Below, in pieces: positions 17,614 to 26,253 of a stretch of 64,000 nt of DNA. Numbering within the stretch: the first letter of the stretch is position 1; each line of letters starts with the position of its first letter. Origin of the DNA: CAKKQX01 sp963734595 (lineage in GTDB: Bacteria > Pseudomonadota > Gammaproteobacteria > Burkholderiales > SG8-41). The stretch covers positions 124,001 to 188,000 of the forward strand of contig CAVTHV010000037.1 of the NCBI GenBank assembly GCA_963734595.1, in the 5' to 3' direction. The notes under the pieces are model-generated. The model was not told the origin of the DNA and did no database searches. It worked only from the letters and a program-made list of their open reading frames with translations. Both the position numbers and the translations under genes were made by a program.

Positions 17614-19050
17614 CTAGCGCTTGCCCGCTTCCTTGCGCAACTCCTCGTTTTGCCGGCGCAGTTCCTTCAGCCGCGCCTCCGTGGCCGAGAGCTGATAGAA
17701 ATCGCCATCGCCGCTCTTCACCGCAATCTGCAACTGCTCCACCGCTTCGGGGATGTTACCCATCCTGGCGTAGGCCTCGGCCTGGGCACGGTGCTGCGCG
17801 AGCGACTTGCCGAGCATGGCGTAGCTGCGCGCCTGCAGCAAATAGAGGCGGTAATCCTCGGTGACATATTGCAGCCGGTCTTCGACCAGCTTCAGCGCCA
17901 CCTGGGGCTGGCGGTGCTGCAACAATGCATCCGCGTAATCATAAATGAGCGCGCGATAATTGGGATAAGTCTTGAGCGCCTCGCGGTAGCAGGCGAGGGC
18001 CGCGTCGGCTTCCCCTGACTCCAACTTCACCCGGCAGGCGAGGGTCTCGATGATGGGGTTGGCGTGGCTGAGCTGGCGCAGCGTTTCAAGTTCTTTTTTT
18101 GCGCGCGCGTAGTCCTTGGTTCGCAGCAGGCTCACAACCAGGCCGTAGCGGCTCGCCGCCTCGCTCAGGAACTTGCGCTCGCCGAGGCTATCCTGAAAAA
18201 AAGCGAGGGCTTCGCGCGCCGGACCGAAACTGGCCTTGAGCTTGGCGCGGATCAATTGGAAATCCAGGCTGTCGGGAACCTGGCGATAGGGCAGATTCTG
18301 GACGCGGTTCTGGATATCGGCGATACGCTCGTACGTGAGCGGGTGGGTGCGCAGATAGGAAGGCGCCCCGCTTTCGTAAAGCCGCGTCGCGCGCTGCAGG
18401 CGTTCGAAAAATACCGGCATCGCGTGCGGATCGTAGCCTGATCGCTCCAGTATCTGCAATCCGATACGGTCGGCTTCCTGCTCGTTGCCGCGCGTAAAAT
18501 TGAGCCCGCTCTGGACCGCGCCCGCCTGCCCCCCGATCATCGCCGCCTCCGCCATCTGGGAATTGGAGCGCGCGGCGAGGATCGCGATCGCCAATGTCGC
18601 AAGCGAGATGACCTGGTTTTGCTTCTCGTTGGCGATCATGCGCGCGATGTGGTGCTGGGTCACGTGCGCGATCTCGTGCGCCAGCACGCTTGCCGCCTCG
18701 GACTCGCTCTGCGCCGCGAGCAGCAGGCCGGTATTGACGCCGACGAACCCCCCGGGCAGCGCAAACGCGTTGATCTGGTCGTCTTTGATCAGGAAGAACT
18801 CGAAGTCCTGGCGCATGTCGGTGCCGCGCGAGACCAGGCGGTTGCCGAGACTGTTGAGGTAATCGGTCGCTTCCGCGTCATCGTAATAGGTGGGGTCGGC
18901 GCGGATTTCGCGCATGATGCTCTCGCCGAGCCGGCGCTCCTGCACCGGCGAAAATCCGGCCTGGGCCACCTCGCCGAGATCGGGCAGGCCCTCCGCCAGC
19001 GCGGCGGGAACGACCAGCAATATCAATGCCAACAGATAGCGAAAACGCAT
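17614..19050 (-). CDS. bepA: BepA-like M48 metalloprotease with TPR repeats
   Basis: A 478-residue exported protein. It has a signal peptide (about 1-19, ending ALA), a peptidase M48 domain with zinc motif H125-E-x2-H129 (LAHEIAHV) and the distal Glu region GNEQEADRIG, then C-terminal TPR repeats and a coiled-coil-like tail. E. coli BepA (YfgC) works in the periplasm on outer-membrane protein assembly quality control. Length and domain order match. It is divergent from moaC with 35 bases between them. Confidence 0.87.
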   Translation of the reverse strand: MRFRYLLALILLVVPAALAEGLPDLGEVAQAGFSPVQERRLGESIMREIRADPTYYDDAEATDYLNSLGNRLVSRGTDMRQDFEFFLIKDDQINAFALPGGFVGVNTGLLLAAQSESEAASVLAHEIAHVTQHHIARMIANEKQNQVISLATLAIAILAARSNSQMAEAAMIGGQAGAVQSGLNFTRGNEQEADRIGLQILERSGYDPHAMPVFFERLQRATRLYESGAPSYLRTHPLTYERIADIQNRVQNLPYRQVPDSLDFQLIRAKLKASFGPAREALAFFQDSLGERKFLSEAASRYGLVVSLLRTKDYARAKKELETLRQLSHANPIIETLACRVKLESGEADAALACYREALKTYPNYRALIYDYADALLQHRQPQVALKLVEDRLQYVTEDYRLYLLQARSYAMLGKSLAQHRAQAEAYARMGNIPEAVEQLQIAVKSGDGDFYQLSATEARLKELRRQNEELRKEAGKR

Positions 19051-19085
19051 GATGCTATGATAAGTCGTGTGTCCGGGAGTTCCTA

Positions 19086-19658
19086 ATGAAGAAAAAACTC
19101 ACCCATTTCGATGCGCGCGGACAGGCGCGCATGGTCGATGTTGCGGAAAAGAAGGAAACGCATCGCATCGCCCGTGCCGGCGGACGCATCCGCATGCGCC
19201 CGGCAACCCTCAGGCAGATTCTTGCCGGGTCCGCCAAGAAAGGGGATGTGCTGGGCGTGGCGCGCCTCGCCGCCATCCAGGCGGCCAAGCGCACCTCGGA
19301 CCTGATCCCGCTCTGCCATCCGCTGGCATTGACCAGGATCGACATCGAGTTCACGACTGAACGCAAGGCTTCCGCGGTCGAGTGCATCGCCACGGTCGAA
19401 ACCGTGGGACGCACCGGCGTCGAAATGGAAGCGCTTACCGCGGTCGCGGCAGCCTTGCTCACCATTTACGACATGTGCAAGGCGGTCGATCGCGGCATGT
19501 GTCTGGAGCATGTCCGGTTGCTCGAAAAACAGGGGGGGAAATCGGGGCATTGGATCGCCGGGCCCGCGAGGACGGCTAAACAGCGATTGATGCTCCGCAC
19601 CCGCAGCGAAAATCCGGAGCCGCGCGGAGGCGAATTAAAATTCTCTATAGGCTCATAA
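19086..19658 (+). CDS. moaC: Cyclic pyranopterin monophosphate synthase MoaC
   Basis: A 190-residue molybdenum-cofactor biosynthesis protein. It contains the MoaC signatures LTHFDARGQARMVDV, KRTSDLIPLCHPLAL, GVEMEALTAVAAALLTIYDMCKA and GGKSGHW. It converts the GTP-derived intermediate to cyclic pyranopterin monophosphate. The usual protein ends soon after KSGHW; here about 33 extra residues follow, possibly because the G-run near 19530 or the bases after it carry an indel. The molybdenum formate dehydrogenase in this window needs its product. Confidence 0.9.
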   Translation: MKKKLTHFDARGQARMVDVAEKKETHRIARAGGRIRMRPATLRQILAGSAKKGDVLGVARLAAIQAAKRTSDLIPLCHPLALTRIDIEFTTERKASAVECIATVETVGRTGVEMEALTAVAAALLTIYDMCKAVDRGMCLEHVRLLEKQGGKSGHWIAGPARTAKQRLMLRTRSENPEPRGGELKFSIGS

Positions 19659-19716
19659 ACGCGCCGCTCCTTGGCGTAGACAGGGTTTCCGATCTCGTTT
19701 AGGATTCAAGAAAAAA

Positions 19717-19733
19717 TTCAACCTATAGTTGAA
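19717..19733 (+). promoter_or_regulatory. Palindromic operator candidate upstream of soxY
   Basis: TTCAAC-CTATA-GTTGAA, perfect 6-base arms, 75 bases before the soxY start in an AT-rich stretch of the sox promoter region. It may be a repressor site; no sox regulator gene is in the window. Confidence 0.45.
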
Positions 19734-19807
19734 TAGATCTAAGCCAAGCACGGGGAGTGGCGGCAACACAGCCGTCAGGTATTCAATCGCAAATTCAAGG
19801 AGCATCC

Positions 19808-20275
19808 ATGAACGTGTTACGCAGAAGCTTTCTCAAGCTGACCGCGGGGGCGGGCGCGCTGACTGCCGCCGCTGCCGCCGGCCTCGTCGCCAGCGGCCAG
19901 GCCTGGGCCGCGGCCTGGAACAAGACCGGCTTCGAGTCCAAGGCCTACGCCGACGCGCTGAAGAGCTTGGGCGCAACCAATCTCATCCAGAGCAAGGACA
20001 TCGTGATCACCGCGCCGGACATCGCCGAGAACGGCGCCGTGGTGCCGGTTGCGGTGACCAGCAAGATTCCCAACACCCAGAGCATCTCGATTCTGGCCGA
20101 GAACAATCCTTTCCCGCTGGCCGCGACTTTCGACCTGTCCGGCGGCAGCGAAGGCTATGTTTCGACCCGGATCAAGATGGGCAAGACCTCCAACGTGCAT
20201 GTCGTGGTCAAGGCTGACGGCAAGCTCTATACCGCGGCCAAGGAAATCAAAGTGACGATCGGCGGTTGCGGCTGA
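19808..20275 (+). CDS. soxY: SoxY, sulfur-carrier subunit of SoxYZ
   Basis: A 155-residue periplasmic protein with a Tat signal (LRRSFLKLTAGAGAL) ending near QAWAA. The C-terminal GGCG swinging arm carries the cysteine to which thiosulfate is bound during Sox oxidation. The ATG at 19808 follows AAGGAG. It is the first gene of soxYZAX-B; soxZ follows after 55 bases. Confidence 0.95.
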   Translation: MNVLRRSFLKLTAGAGALTAAAAAGLVASGQAWAAAWNKTGFESKAYADALKSLGATNLIQSKDIVITAPDIAENGAVVPVAVTSKIPNTQSISILAENNPFPLAATFDLSGGSEGYVSTRIKMGKTSNVHVVVKADGKLYTAAKEIKVTIGGCG

Positions 20276-20330
20276 TGCCGCGTCAGACAGCACCCGCAAC
20301 CCGAAGATAACGAGGAAAGGAACACGCAAA

Positions 20331-20651
20331 ATGGCTGAACCGATGAAGATCCGCGCGACGCTCCAGGGCGACGTCGCCGATGTCCGGATCCTGATGCTGC
20401 ACCCGATGGAAACCGGCCAACGCAAGGATGCCAAGGGCCAGATCGTCCCGCTGCATTTCATCCAGAGCGTCATCGTCACCCACAACGGCAAGACGGTGGT
20501 CGACGCGCAATGGAGCCAGGCGATTTCACGCAATCCGTTTCTGGGCGTGCACGTCAAGGGCGCCAAGGCGGGCGACAAGATTGCCGTAACCTGGACCGAC
20601 AACAAGAACGAAAAACGAACCGACGAAGTCGCGGTGGCCGCAGCCTCTTAG
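20331..20651 (+). CDS. soxZ: SoxZ, partner of SoxY
   Basis: A 106-residue immunoglobulin-like protein without its own signal peptide, exported with SoxY. Family features are HPMETGQRKD near residue 25 and the C-terminal strand KIAVTWTDNKNEKR. AGGAAAGG lies about 9 bases before the ATG. Confidence 0.95.
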   Translation: MAEPMKIRATLQGDVADVRILMLHPMETGQRKDAKGQIVPLHFIQSVIVTHNGKTVVDAQWSQAISRNPFLGVHVKGAKAGDKIAVTWTDNKNEKRTDEVAVAAAS

Positions 20652-20703
20652 CGGCTGCAGGCTACCGTTTCATTTCAGCAATAAAAACCAGGAGGAGGTC
20701 ATC

Positions 20704-21499
20704 ATGCTGAAGCTGCGGGGCGGGATCGCCGCAATCGCTTTTATTTGCCTGAGCAGCAGTGCCCATGCTGCCGATCCGCTGGCGGCGGGGCGCGAGGCAC
20801 TTGCCGAAGACAACCCGGGGGACCTGTGGGTGCAGGTCGGCGAGCGCTTGTTCCACGAGAAGCGCGGCCCGAAAAAGGCGTCGCTCGAACAGTGCGATTT
20901 CGGGCTCGGCCCGGGCAAGCTCGAGGGCGCGTACGCGCACCTGCCGCGCTACTTCCCCGACACCGACAAGGTGCAGGACCTGGAGTCGCGCCTGCTCACG
21001 TGCATGATGACGCTGCAGGGATTCAGCCGTGAGGAAGCGATCAAATATCATTTCGGCGATGACGACCACATGTCCAACATGGAATCGCTCGCCGCGTTCG
21101 TGGCATCGAAATCGAACGGCAAAAAGATGGACGTTGCAGCTCTCGAACCAGAAAGAGTACGACATGTTCAAGGCCGGGGAGTACATCTTCTACCGCCGCA
21201 GCGGCCCGCTCGACTTCGCATGTTCCACCTGTCATACGGAAAAGGGAAAGCGCGTCCGGCTGCAGGATTTGCCCGACATGAACGATCCCCAGGAGATTCG
21301 TGCCGTCGTCGCCGGCTGGCCCGCCTACCTCGGCACGAAGAGCAGGGTGCTCACGATGCAGGCGCGTCTCTATGAATGCGTCTGGCAAATGCGCATGCCT
21401 GATCTCGGTTACCTTTCGGACATGAGCATCGCGCTCACGACCTATCTCAACCATAAGGGCAACGGGGCGGTCATCAAGGCTCCGGGCGTGCGGCGATAA
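20704..21499 (+). CDS. soxA: SoxA, dihaem/monohaem c-type cytochrome subunit; one frameshift
   Basis: About 264 residues after repair. A Sec signal peptide ends AHAA (about residue 22). A cysteine pair in EQCDFGLG and LTCMMTL corresponds to the lost or disulfide-bonded first haem region. There is one haem c motif, CSTCH, and an active-site cysteine in RLYECVWQMRMP. The frame breaks near 21135 (GACGTTGCAG for GACGTGCAG). SoxAX couples thiosulfate oxidatively to SoxY Cys. One CxxCH only suggests the single-haem SoxA type. Confidence 0.93.
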
Positions 21500-21513
21500 G
21501 AGGAGACAAGAAC

Positions 21514-22147
21514 ATGAACAGATTAGCAATTGCTGTGCTGTGCGTGCCGGCCGCCGTAGTGATGGGCTGCGCGACCTTTCCCGACGAACCGACGACCCGC
21601 GGGATTGCGGAGCACATGGTGAGCGAAGCGTATCCTGGCATGCCCGCAAGTTTCACCCAGCGTTCGGTGCAGGACCCGTCGCAGAAAATATGCAGCAAGG
21701 TCGGGGAGGCCGCGCTTCCGGAGGGCGACGCGGCGGAGGTCGTAAGGCTCGCGCGGGCCTCCATCAAGTATCCGGCGTCGGGAAAGCTCGCCGGCAACTG
21801 GAAGGTCGGGCAGAAGCTCGTCGCGGACGGCGGCGGGGAGCGCATCCGGGGCGGGAAGCTCGAAAAACGGAAACTGAATGGCGCGCTGTGCATGAATTGC
21901 CATATGATGGATTCGAAGGAAGTCAACTCGGGAACGCTCGGCCCCGCCCTGGTCGGGTACGGAGCGCAGCGGGGCCACACCGACGCGATCGCCCGGTACA
22001 CCTATGAAAAAATCTACAACGCCTGGGCGTTTTCGCCCTGCTCGAAGATGCCGCGGCTGGGCGCCAACGGTTTCCTCACGCCGGAGCAGATCACGCGACG
22101 TCGTCGCATACCTGATCGATCCGCAGTCGCCCGTCAACAAAAAGTAG
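21514..22147 (+). CDS. soxX: SoxX, c-type cytochrome subunit; one frameshift
   Basis: About 211 residues after repair. The N-terminus carries a lipobox-like VVMGC, so SoxX may be membrane-anchored. The haem c site CMNCH lies near residue 130, and a methionine in SKMPRLGANGFLTPEQI is the likely distal ligand. The frame breaks near 22097 (extra C in ACGCGAC); the repaired end is AYLIDPQSPVNKK. It is longer than minimal SoxX because of an N-terminal extension. Confidence 0.92.
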
Positions 22148-22180
22148 CGGGCTGTCCGCCAGGCGCGGGCCTTATCCCAC

Positions 22181-22210
22181 GGGGCCTGGTTGATCCAGGC
22201 CCCTTTTTTT
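22181..22210 (+). terminator. Strong intrinsic terminator between soxX and soxB
   Basis: A perfect 9-base stem GGGGCCTGG / CCAGGCCCC around TTGAT, followed by seven T. It ends 15 bases before the soxB start, so soxB expression needs read-through or a promoter inside this short gap. Confidence 0.85.
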
Positions 22211-22225
22211 CAGGGTTAGTCGTTT

Positions 22226-23944
22226 ATGAGCATGTCACGGCGCGAATTTTTGCAGGTGCTCGCGGTAGCGGCAGCCGCCGGCTTGACCCTGGACGGCGAC
22301 AAGGCCTGGTCGGCAGACCAGATCAACGGTTTATATGACCTGCACAAGTTCGGCAACAACGTGACGCTGATGCATTTCACCGACTGTCACGCGCAACTGC
22401 TGCCGACTTATTTCCGCGAGCCCGATGTCAATCTCGGCATGAACGACAGCCTGGGCAAGCCGCCGCACCTGGTCGGCAAGGCGATGCTCGAGTACTTCAG
22501 GATCAGCCCCAACTCGCGCCTTGCATATGCCCTCACCTATCTCGACTTCGAAAAAGCCGCACTCACCTACGGCAAGATCGGCGGTTTCGCGCACCTGGCA
22601 ACGCTGGTAAAGCGCGTGCGCGCGCAGCGTCCCGGCGCGCTGTTGCTCGACGGCGGCGACAGTTGGCAGGGATCGGCGACGGCGCTGTGGACCAAAGGCC
22701 AGGACATGATCGACGCCTCCAAGCTGCTGGGGGTGGATATCATGACCGGGCACTGGGAGTTCACCTATGGCGCGGAGCGCGTCAAGCAGGTCGTGGCCAG
22801 GGATTTCGCAGGCAAAATCGAGTTCCTGGCGCAGAACATCAGCACCGCGGACTTCGGAGATCCCGTGTTCAAGTCCTACGTCATCCGCGAAATCAACGGC
22901 GTGCCGGTCGCCATCATCGGCCAGGCTTTCCCCTATACGCCGATCGCCAATCCGCGCTATATGGTGGCCGACTGGACTTTCGGCATACAGGAAGAAAACC
23001 TCCAGAAGACGGTCGGCGCGGCCAGAAGCAAAGGTGCGCAGGCCGTGGTTTTGCTGTCGCACAACGGCATGGATGTCGATCTCAAGCTGGCTTCGCGCGT
23101 CACCGGCATCGACGCGATTCTCGGCGGCCACACCCATGACGCGGTGCCCGAACCGGTAGTGGTGAAAAATTCCGGCGGCGCGACACTCGTGACCAATGCC
23201 GGCTGCAACGGCAAATTTCTCGCGGTGCTTGACCTCGACGTGCGGGGCGGCGCGGTCAGGGGCTTCCAGTACCGCCTGCTGCCGGTTTTTGCCAATCTGC
23301 TCGAAGCCGATAAGGAAATGTCGGCTCTGATCCGCGAGGTCCGCGCGCCGCACGAGAAAAAACTTGCGGAGAAGCTCGCGGTGAGCGAAGGGTTGCTCTA
23401 CCGCCGCGGCAATTTCAACGGCACTTTCGATCAGATGATTCTGGATGCGCTGATGGAGGTCAAGGGTGCCGAGATTGCCTTCAGTCCGGGTTTCCGCTGG
23501 GGCACGACCATCCTGCCCAACCAGCCCATCACGCTGGAACACGTGATGGACCAGACGGCGATCACCTACCCTTACACCGCCGTGAACGAGCTGACCGGAG
23601 AAACCATCAAAGATATTCTGGAAGATATCTGCGACAACCTGTTCAATCCCGATCCTTACTACCAGCAGGGCGGCGACATGGTGCGTGTCGGCGGCATGCA
23701 ATTTACCTGCGACCCGCGCCAGAAAATCGGCAACCGCATCAGCCACATGACGCTCAAGGGCCGGGCCATCGAAGCCGGCAGGAAATACAAGGTGGCGAGC
23801 TGGGCACCGGTTGCCGAAGGCGCCGCCGGTGAGCCGGTCTGGGACATCGTGGTCAAGTATCTGCGGGACAAGAAGGTGATCCGCCCGCCCAAACTCAACC
23901 GGCCGACGCTGGTGGGGGTCGAAGGCAACCCCGGTATAGCCTGA
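22226..23944 (+). CDS. soxB: SoxB, sulfate thiol esterase
   Basis: A 572-residue dimanganese hydrolase that releases sulfate from SoxY-bound thiosulfonate. It has a Tat signal (MSRREFLQVL), 5'-nucleotidase-family metal motifs (HFTDCHAQLLP, LDGGDSWQGSA, LSHNGMDVDL, GGHTHDA) and a C-terminal nucleotidase-like domain. It is intact. Two near-adjacent ATGs (22226 and 22232) are possible. The Shine-Dalgarno signal (AGGGTTAG) is weak and lies just behind the terminator T-run. Confidence 0.95.
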   Translation: MSMSRREFLQVLAVAAAAGLTLDGDKAWSADQINGLYDLHKFGNNVTLMHFTDCHAQLLPTYFREPDVNLGMNDSLGKPPHLVGKAMLEYFRISPNSRLAYALTYLDFEKAALTYGKIGGFAHLATLVKRVRAQRPGALLLDGGDSWQGSATALWTKGQDMIDASKLLGVDIMTGHWEFTYGAERVKQVVARDFAGKIEFLAQNISTADFGDPVFKSYVIREINGVPVAIIGQAFPYTPIANPRYMVADWTFGIQEENLQKTVGAARSKGAQAVVLLSHNGMDVDLKLASRVTGIDAILGGHTHDAVPEPVVVKNSGGATLVTNAGCNGKFLAVLDLDVRGGAVRGFQYRLLPVFANLLEADKEMSALIREVRAPHEKKLAEKLAVSEGLLYRRGNFNGTFDQMILDALMEVKGAEIAFSPGFRWGTTILPNQPITLEHVMDQTAITYPYTAVNELTGETIKDILEDICDNLFNPDPYYQQGGDMVRVGGMQFTCDPRQKIGNRISHMTLKGRAIEAGRKYKVASWAPVAEGAAGEPVWDIVVKYLRDKKVIRPPKLNRPTLVGVEGNPGIA

Positions 23945-23976
23945 TGCGGGTGGACCCAGGCACAAGCCCGGGCTGG

Positions 23977-25671
23977 CTAGCGTGCGGCAGGAACGGTCTT
24001 CTGCAGCGGTAACAACGCGTCGCCGGACTTGTCCTGCGGTTTATTCCTGAAGTTGGTCCCCATGAACCCGAGTTCTGCCGCACTACGGAGATATGCCTTT
24101 GCTTCCTGGTCTCGACCGAGTTTCTCCAGGAGCATTCCGAGACGGTAATGGGCAACTCCGCTGCGCGGCTTCAGTGTGATCGCGCGGGTGAAATACGGCA
24201 GCGCCTGTTTGAACTTTCCCAGCTCGTAATAAATCGCGCCGCGGGCAAAATAGCAGTGGTACGTGTCCGGATACTGGGTCATACACCGTTCGACGACCGA
24301 AACCGCTTTCTCCGGGCGTTTGGCATACATGTATTCACGCCCGAGGTTATAAAGCGTGCGTGAACCCCATGGAACGGGCCTGTCGGGAAGCTTCGCAACC
24401 GCGTCTTCCCACAGAAGGAGCGGGCTGGAGAATGTGACCAGGCGATTGTGCGCCTGGTAAAGCAAGACCGGGCATGCGATGGCGAACACCAACAGCGCCG
24501 CCCGGCGCGGAACATAGCTCAATGCGCCGACGAACGCGATCGCAATGCCGGGTCCCCACAAGTAACTGCGGTAAAGGACGAAGGGCTCCTGAAACCGGGC
24601 GGTGCTGAATTCGACCAGAAAAAGAATCCAGGTATAAAGCAAACCGAACCCGATCAGACCTGCCCTGCCGCGGCGCCGCAACAGCATGGCGCCGAGCGCA
24701 CCGTAAATGGCAAATGCCGACACCTTGAGAAAAATCCAGGCCGGCGTCCAGTCCTTAATAAAATCGATACGAAGATCGATCGACATGCCGCGCGCATCGG
24801 GCCACAGCCACAAGAAGATGTATTTGAAAAACAGGCCTGCCTGGGTGACGGCGCTCAGCGACCAGGGGATATGTGCGATGTCGAGTCCAAAGACGCCCTC
24901 GAGTTGAGCGGCAACCAATCCAAAATCCGGTTCATACGCATCGCCGATTATCCGTTTGCTGAGCAGCGCGACGAAAATTGCAGCGGGCGCGCAAGCGGAC
25001 AGATAAATTGCGGAATAACGGTAGGCAAAGCGCCTATCCGCGGCCACCAGCAGCCCGGCCAAAACAGCCGCCGCGGGTACCAGAACGCTGTGCTCCTTGC
25101 TGTATACCGCTAACGTGTACATGAGCGCGGCCGATATCGCATCCGCGTGACTCCCGCGCTCGAGCCCCCGCACGAACAATACAATCGACAGCAGGGAAAA
25201 CAGCGTGGCAACCACGATGGTTCTCTCCACCAGGTAACCCGCCCCGTACACCGCCACCGGATGAATCGCAAACACGGCCGCGCCGATCCATGCCCACGTT
25301 GCGGCATCCAGTTGGGCCTCTGGCACCGAACCGGGACGGTTCGATTGCAGCGTCAGCCGCAGCAAATCGTATAGCAGCTTGTACAGCGCCAGCGCACAGG
25401 CGAGATGCAGCACAAGGCTCACGATGCGATGCGCCTGAATCTCTCCCCAGACAATGAACGTGATCGCCAGAGAAAAGTACGGCAGGCTGCGTAGACTAAA
25501 AATGTCGAAAGGATGCGTAGCGTAATACGAGAATCGCGATCCGCCGAAAAAGACCCAGTCGTCGAAGACCAACGGGTTGCCGAGAAACGGCAGGTACAGG
25601 CCGCAGGCAAGCGCGACGATCACGCCTGTTGCGGCAATGTGAGGATAACGCTTGGCGACGTTGGCGATCAT
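23977..25671 (-). CDS. TMTC-like polytopic membrane protein with C-terminal TPRs
   Basis: A 564-residue protein with about 11-12 membrane segments and then TPR repeats (about residues 430-550: YNLGREYMYAKRPEKAV, HCYFARGAIYYELGKF). The first loop has an acidic pair (VFDDWVF) and a later loop has the motif AVYSKEHS. Both resemble GT-C glycosyltransferases of the eukaryotic-type TMTC family that use lipid-linked sugars. It sits directly downstream of two pilin genes, so pilin O-glycosylation is a reasonable guess. The ATG at 25671 directly abuts the T-run of the pilin terminator and has no Shine-Dalgarno site. Confidence 0.7.
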   Translation of the reverse strand: MIANVAKRYPHIAATGVIVALACGLYLPFLGNPLVFDDWVFFGGSRFSYYATHPFDIFSLRSLPYFSLAITFIVWGEIQAHRIVSLVLHLACALALYKLLYDLLRLTLQSNRPGSVPEAQLDAATWAWIGAAVFAIHPVAVYGAGYLVERTIVVATLFSLLSIVLFVRGLERGSHADAISAALMYTLAVYSKEHSVLVPAAAVLAGLLVAADRRFAYRYSAIYLSACAPAAIFVALLSKRIIGDAYEPDFGLVAAQLEGVFGLDIAHIPWSLSAVTQAGLFFKYIFLWLWPDARGMSIDLRIDFIKDWTPAWIFLKVSAFAIYGALGAMLLRRRGRAGLIGFGLLYTWILFLVEFSTARFQEPFVLYRSYLWGPGIAIAFVGALSYVPRRAALLVFAIACPVLLYQAHNRLVTFSSPLLLWEDAVAKLPDRPVPWGSRTLYNLGREYMYAKRPEKAVSVVERCMTQYPDTYHCYFARGAIYYELGKFKQALPYFTRAITLKPRSGVAHYRLGMLLEKLGRDQEAKAYLRSAAELGFMGTNFRNKPQDKSGDALLPLQKTVPAAR

Positions 25672-25675
25672 GGAC

Positions 25676-25700
25676 AAAAAAGTACCCCGAAGGGTACCTT
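25676..25700 (-). terminator. UUCG-loop terminator after pilin gene 1
   Basis: On the minus strand GGTACCC-TTCG-GGGTAC is followed by TTTTTT. The stem has six to seven base pairs and the tetraloop is the very stable UUCG. Confidence 0.8.
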
Positions 25701-25723
25701 ATTTCCGAAACTTGGGGTTACGG

Positions 25724-26188
25724 TTAATTACCGCGGCACGAACCGGGAAGGTACTTGGGTAGCGTTGTGGTGCCGTCAGCGGAAGAGCCGCAACGCCAGC
25801 GGTTAGGCGATGAACCCGCAGTAGTTGTCCAGGTTGCTACGACATTGCCTAGCATCGGCGTCAGCGTCACTACACTACCGTCAACCACGGGGCCGATGTT
25901 TTGAACCTGGACCGTAACGTTGCCATCAGCATTCGTCTGCGTTCCAGCCACATACTTCGAAGTCGTGGCCTCGCAGCCCCAGTTGTTTGCTAAAGGCTGT
26001 GTACCCCCGGACAAATATACTTCGGTAACCGGGGTGCGGCAGGCACTGGCAGCCAGAATGACTTCCGACATCTTGGCGCGAATGGTGTAGTCCTGGTACG
26101 CGGGCAGCGCCACTGCCGCCAGAATCCCGATGATCGCAACCACGATCATCAGTTCGATGAGGGTAAAACCCTGATGCAGTCGTCTCAT
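25724..26188 (-). CDS. pilA: Type IV major-pilin-like protein 1
   Basis: A 154-residue prepilin. It has a short leader MRRLHQG, then the FTLIELMIVVAIIGILAAVA helix with Glu5 of the mature protein, and a C-terminal disulfide pair (WRCGSSADG...GSCRGN). It is close to its neighbour at 26254 in the helix and end, and diverges in the middle. The longer upstream reading frame was rejected because the leader at 26188 is the standard prepilin start. It lies behind the terminator of pilin 2. Confidence 0.9.
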   Translation of the reverse strand: MRRLHQGFTLIELMIVVAIIGILAAVALPAYQDYTIRAKMSEVILAASACRTPVTEVYLSGGTQPLANNWGCEATTSKYVAGTQTNADGNVTVQVQNIGPVVDGSVVTLTPMLGNVVATWTTTAGSSPNRWRCGSSADGTTTLPKYLPGSCRGN

Positions 26189-26204
26189 AACAATCTCCCC
26201 GCCG

Positions 26205-26236
26205 AAAAAAAAGGTACCCCGGGGGGTACCTTTTTT
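26205..26236 (-). terminator. Bidirectional terminator between the two pilin genes
   Basis: AAAAAAGGTACCCC runs into GGGGGGTACCTTTTTT, an almost perfect 14-base inverted repeat with A- and T-runs on both sides. It has the same GGTACCC stem sequence as the hairpin after pilin 1. Confidence 0.8.
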
Positions 26237-26253
26237 ACGCAACCAGGTTGCGA

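Noticed and set aside
19530..19658. Functional C-terminal extension of MoaC
   Set aside because: The extra residues follow a G-run and have no domain; a slipped frame is at least as likely, so no function is claimed.
21120..21150. Programmed frameshift in soxA
   Set aside because: No slippery heptamer or downstream pseudoknot is apparent, and the same single-base insertions occur in many unrelated genes.
22331..23965. 544-codon open frame on the minus strand
   Set aside because: Antisense to soxB, whose motifs and length are complete.
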